64,000 nt of DNA from Tetranychus cinnabarinus (Eukaryota; Arthropoda; Arachnida; Trombidiformes; Tetranychidae), in assembly GCA_022266195.1 (NCBI GenBank), contig WHVY01000007.1:2294001-2358000 (forward strand). The letters run 5' to 3'. Of this stretch, positions 61,101 to 64,000 are shown one piece after another (position 1 is the stretch's first letter; every line of letters begins with the position of its first letter). The translations under genes and the position numbers were made by a program. The notes below the pieces were generated by a model. The model searched no databases. It was not told the DNA's origin and saw nothing but the letters and a program-made list of their open reading frames with translations.

Positions 61101-64000
61101 TTTAAGTTGTCCATTTAAATAACAATAAAAGAAGAGAGAGAGATTAATATGATTCCTTTCAATTGGAGTTTACCTGAACAAGAATAGCTTTTCAGTTGTT
61201 TTCAATTGTTAACCTGATCATCATTCAAAGTGTATCAAATGTTAATATTAATACACCTTGAATGGCGTGATTAAGAAGTCAAAACTTTTGTTAATCATCA
61301 ATTATTATTAGCATTTTGAGCGAATGAGAAAATTTAATTGTGCTCAGCTTTTTCAATTGAAAAACATTATTTAAAGTTACATTAAGTTTTTTTTTATTAT
61401 CGCTTCTTTTGCTTGTTATTAACAGACTTGAAATAAAAAAAGGTTAATAATGATTAAAGGTTGGAAAGGTAAAAAGAGAAGAGAAGAAGAAAAATTAATA
61501 ATAATTATTAGGAGACAATTGATTTGATTAAAGTTGTAGGAAGAAATGATTCTCATCTTTACCATGTTGCCCATTATTGAAATGATAAATGGCTTTTTCT
61601 GTTCAATCTTTTTATGATTCGTGATTAGTTAAAATTATGAATATAAAAAGATGATTATAATAATGATAATGAGCAAAGGTAACCTCCAACTCCACCTTGA
61701 TTGTTACGTTGATTGTTGCGTGCAGCTTCATTGGCTTCTCAATAATCATTATAAAGTGAAGAGAAATAAAATTCTCAACTTCATCTTCAGATGGTTAACA
61801 ATATAGCCAAGTGTCAGGATGTTCGCTATCGAAATTTGCGTGTTTACCTTCTATTCTATTAACGTTGTTTCACCGTCATTTTCATAATCATCTTCTCATC
61901 TCAAGATGAAGGCCATCATTGTGTTTTTAGTTTTTCATTGAAAATTGTGATTAACTTGCAAATCAAGTTTATCTGTTTAGGCGTTAACTAACATTTATTG
62001 TTCATTGTAATTTGAATATGAGGATTGGAGGAGGCTATCAAGAAGAAGAAGAAGAAGCTGGAAGGCGAAGAAATTTTCATATCTCATTCCTTTCTAATCG
62101 CAACTGATTACCGCTAGCCTTGTGTGATTTTTTCAAATTTGATTAGCCTTGATTGGTAAACGTCAAGTCCAATAATGTCATCTAATTAAATAACAATTAG
62201 TAATCAACTGTTTCCAAACGCTATTGAGAAATGTTTTCATGGAGAGAAACATTTTTCTCATTTCATTCATGGACAAATCTCATTATTTTAACCAATTAGC
62301 TACATTTTAACGACCAATTTTACTTCTAGGTTGACATTTCTTGCTGTCCTTAGTGTTTAGTCAAGCATGGTTGCGATTAACTTGATAATGTTCAAGTTTT
62401 GGGCGATCTTTCTAGATCAGTTGAAGTTTGTTCAAAATCGACTTTTGAATCATCAGTTATCTCGATCTGCCATCTTTACTGTCTACAGTTTGACCAATTT
62501 GTAATGCAAGATAACCTGATGACGCTTTTTTAATCCTTTCATTATTCAGGGTTTACTTTGATTTTGTGCAAAACCAGTCATCAAACGATGAAATCATTTC
62601 AACTTTGAGTCAAGAGTTAGGCTAGGTTCGGTTAGGTTAGTTTAAACTAACTTTATAAGCATTTAAACTTTAACTCAACCTGGTGAAGATGTGAATTTAA
62701 AATAGGAAAAAAACTTGTTCCTAAATGGTTCTTGTATAGAAAAGGAACTGGAAAGTTGACCAATGAAAATAAGCTTCTTTTTCTTGTTTCTGCTTCTTCT
62801 TTCTCACTCTTTACATTTACTTTTTTTCCTCTTCTTCATCAACATGGAGGCTACTCATTTTGTATATTATGAATGTGAATGAATGAACTTTCCAACGGAC
62901 ACCTTTGATTGGTTGGGAACAATTGTGGGCAGGCCAAGAAACTGGGAGGATCTAAAAGATAGTTAAACATGTAAAGTTTGCTTGTTTTTATCATTTGCTA
63001 ACTTAACAAATCTCAATCCATAGCAAGTTGAATAATGACAGCTTGTGAAAGGTGAACAGCAAAAAAAAGAACAGCCAAGATGATTAAGTAAAGGTAGAGA
63101 AAAAGAAACGTTAATTACGTGCATTTTTAAAAGGCATAAGCACTATCATCTGCACCTCTCAACATTATCATACCCATTGCCATCTCAACATGTGATTAAA
63201 ATAATGATGAAGTCAAATAGCAATTCTGTGAAAAGTACAAAATTTAATCTTCTCATTATCATCTTTACCTTTTTTATTACACTCTTTACATAATATTAAT
63301 GAAGGAAAGAAACGAAAAGATGAGAAACTCAAAAAAAGCATTGATTGGAGGCAACAGCAAGAGCCAAGATAGGTGTAAAGGTTGTGCACTTTACTTTGCC
63401 AGTTGCCACAACATTTACATGAATTTCATTCATTGGTTCATGATAATTAATATCCTTTTCTTGATGTCTTTCCACCATTCAAAGTTTCGTCTATAGTTGA
63501 ATGTTGAACGTAAAAACAGTTTAGTCTTGAAACTCACGCAATCAACGATACATTGGCTTGATTGATTTACCCTTTTGTCGACATGCAAAAAAGGATGAAA
63601 GACACAAAAAAAAGGAACATGAAAAGAAACAAAGAAAAGGTAAAAATTTTTCTTCTGAAAGAAAAAAGAAATGAAAAGAAGTTGAATAAATTCTGAAATA
63701 TCAATGCTGTTCAATGCGACAGTTTATTGTAACGATATTATAATGGCTTGTGAATTGTAAAAATATTAATGAGTTGAGGAGAGTGCGAATAGAGCCAAGA
63801 AGAAGAAGAAGAAAAAAAGACTTTTCTTATTATATTCACCAATTAACTGTCAACTTATTGTCAACCTTTAGAGTTGATTCACTTTATTATGGGAACAAAA
63901 AATTAGTCCCAAAAAATATCGCACAACGACTGCAAGATGGTCTTGAGTTTGTGCTTTATTTATGCTTCGATGAGCCCATTTCTTCCTCTTCTCATATCGT
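58158..64000. other. likely third intron of the unrecognised gene, to the window end
   Basis: I found no exon that I could defend on either strand. It contains GA, AAG and TTC microsatellites (59512-59524, 62038-62056, 63798-63815) and short open frames with the composition of non-coding DNA. Confidence 0.45.

Noticed and set aside
62608..62645. Interstitial telomere-like TTAGG repeats
   Set aside because: Only a few degenerate copies of TTAGG/GGTTAG occur; this is too little to call a telomere scar.
1..64000. Bacterial-type systems such as operons, CRISPR arrays, prophage or toxin-antitoxin pairs
   Set aside because: All recognised genes are intron-bearing metazoan genes or eukaryotic repeats; no spaced direct repeats of CRISPR type were seen.

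Overview
The window is nuclear DNA from an animal, almost certainly an arthropod. Genes carry GT-AG introns, intergenic and intronic DNA is strongly AT-rich, and the recognisable proteins are metazoan: an ANKRD11/12 C-terminus, an SLC22-type MFS transporter, secretory-pathway type-B carboxylesterases and an EFA6/PSD Arf exchange factor. One small gene has an arthropod-style TATA plus TCAGTT initiator. A mite or other chelicerate would fit the mix of compact and very long introns, but the sequence alone does not settle the species. Layout. 1-1114 (+) is the 3' end of an ANKRD11/12 homologue. 2725-7626 (-) is a complete six-exon SLC22-like transporter whose first intron holds a 459-bp foldback MITE. 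8.5-21.4 kb (-) is a decaying tandem array of carboxylesterases: CES1 (intact, 558 codons), CES2 (near-intact pseudogene), CES3 and CES4 (decayed). CES1 carries a MITE in its first intron. Between CES3 and CES4 lies a retroelement fragment encoding only a gag-like ORF1 with zinc knuckles. A small secreted-protein gene (22064-22279, +) with a clear promoter and poly(A) signal sits upstream of CES4, and a dead copy of it sits upstream of CES2, so the original duplicated unit was probably an esterase plus small-protein pair. 24174-44999 (-) is the EFA6/PSD gene, with Sec7, PH and coiled-coil regions in five recognised exons and one 16.5-kb intron. Beyond it are a second esterase fragment on the opposite strand (46037-46740), a tandem repeat of about 675 bp ending in an inverted copy (47.2-50.3 kb), a 410-bp block nearly identical to one inside the EFA6 intron, and the first three exons of an unrecognised + strand gene (51982-58157 and onward). 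How the genes relate: an organic-ion-type transporter beside an esterase expansion is a possible detoxification neighbourhood, but this is only inference from position. The most informative pattern is in the esterases. The ancestral protein ended in an HDEL endoplasmic-reticulum retention signal, still present in CES2 and in the 46-kb fragment. The only intact copy, CES1, has lost that signal through a stop codon, while the three broken copies that still cover the catalytic-serine codon have each replaced it with a different residue. No bacterial-type system (operon, CRISPR, phage) is present.
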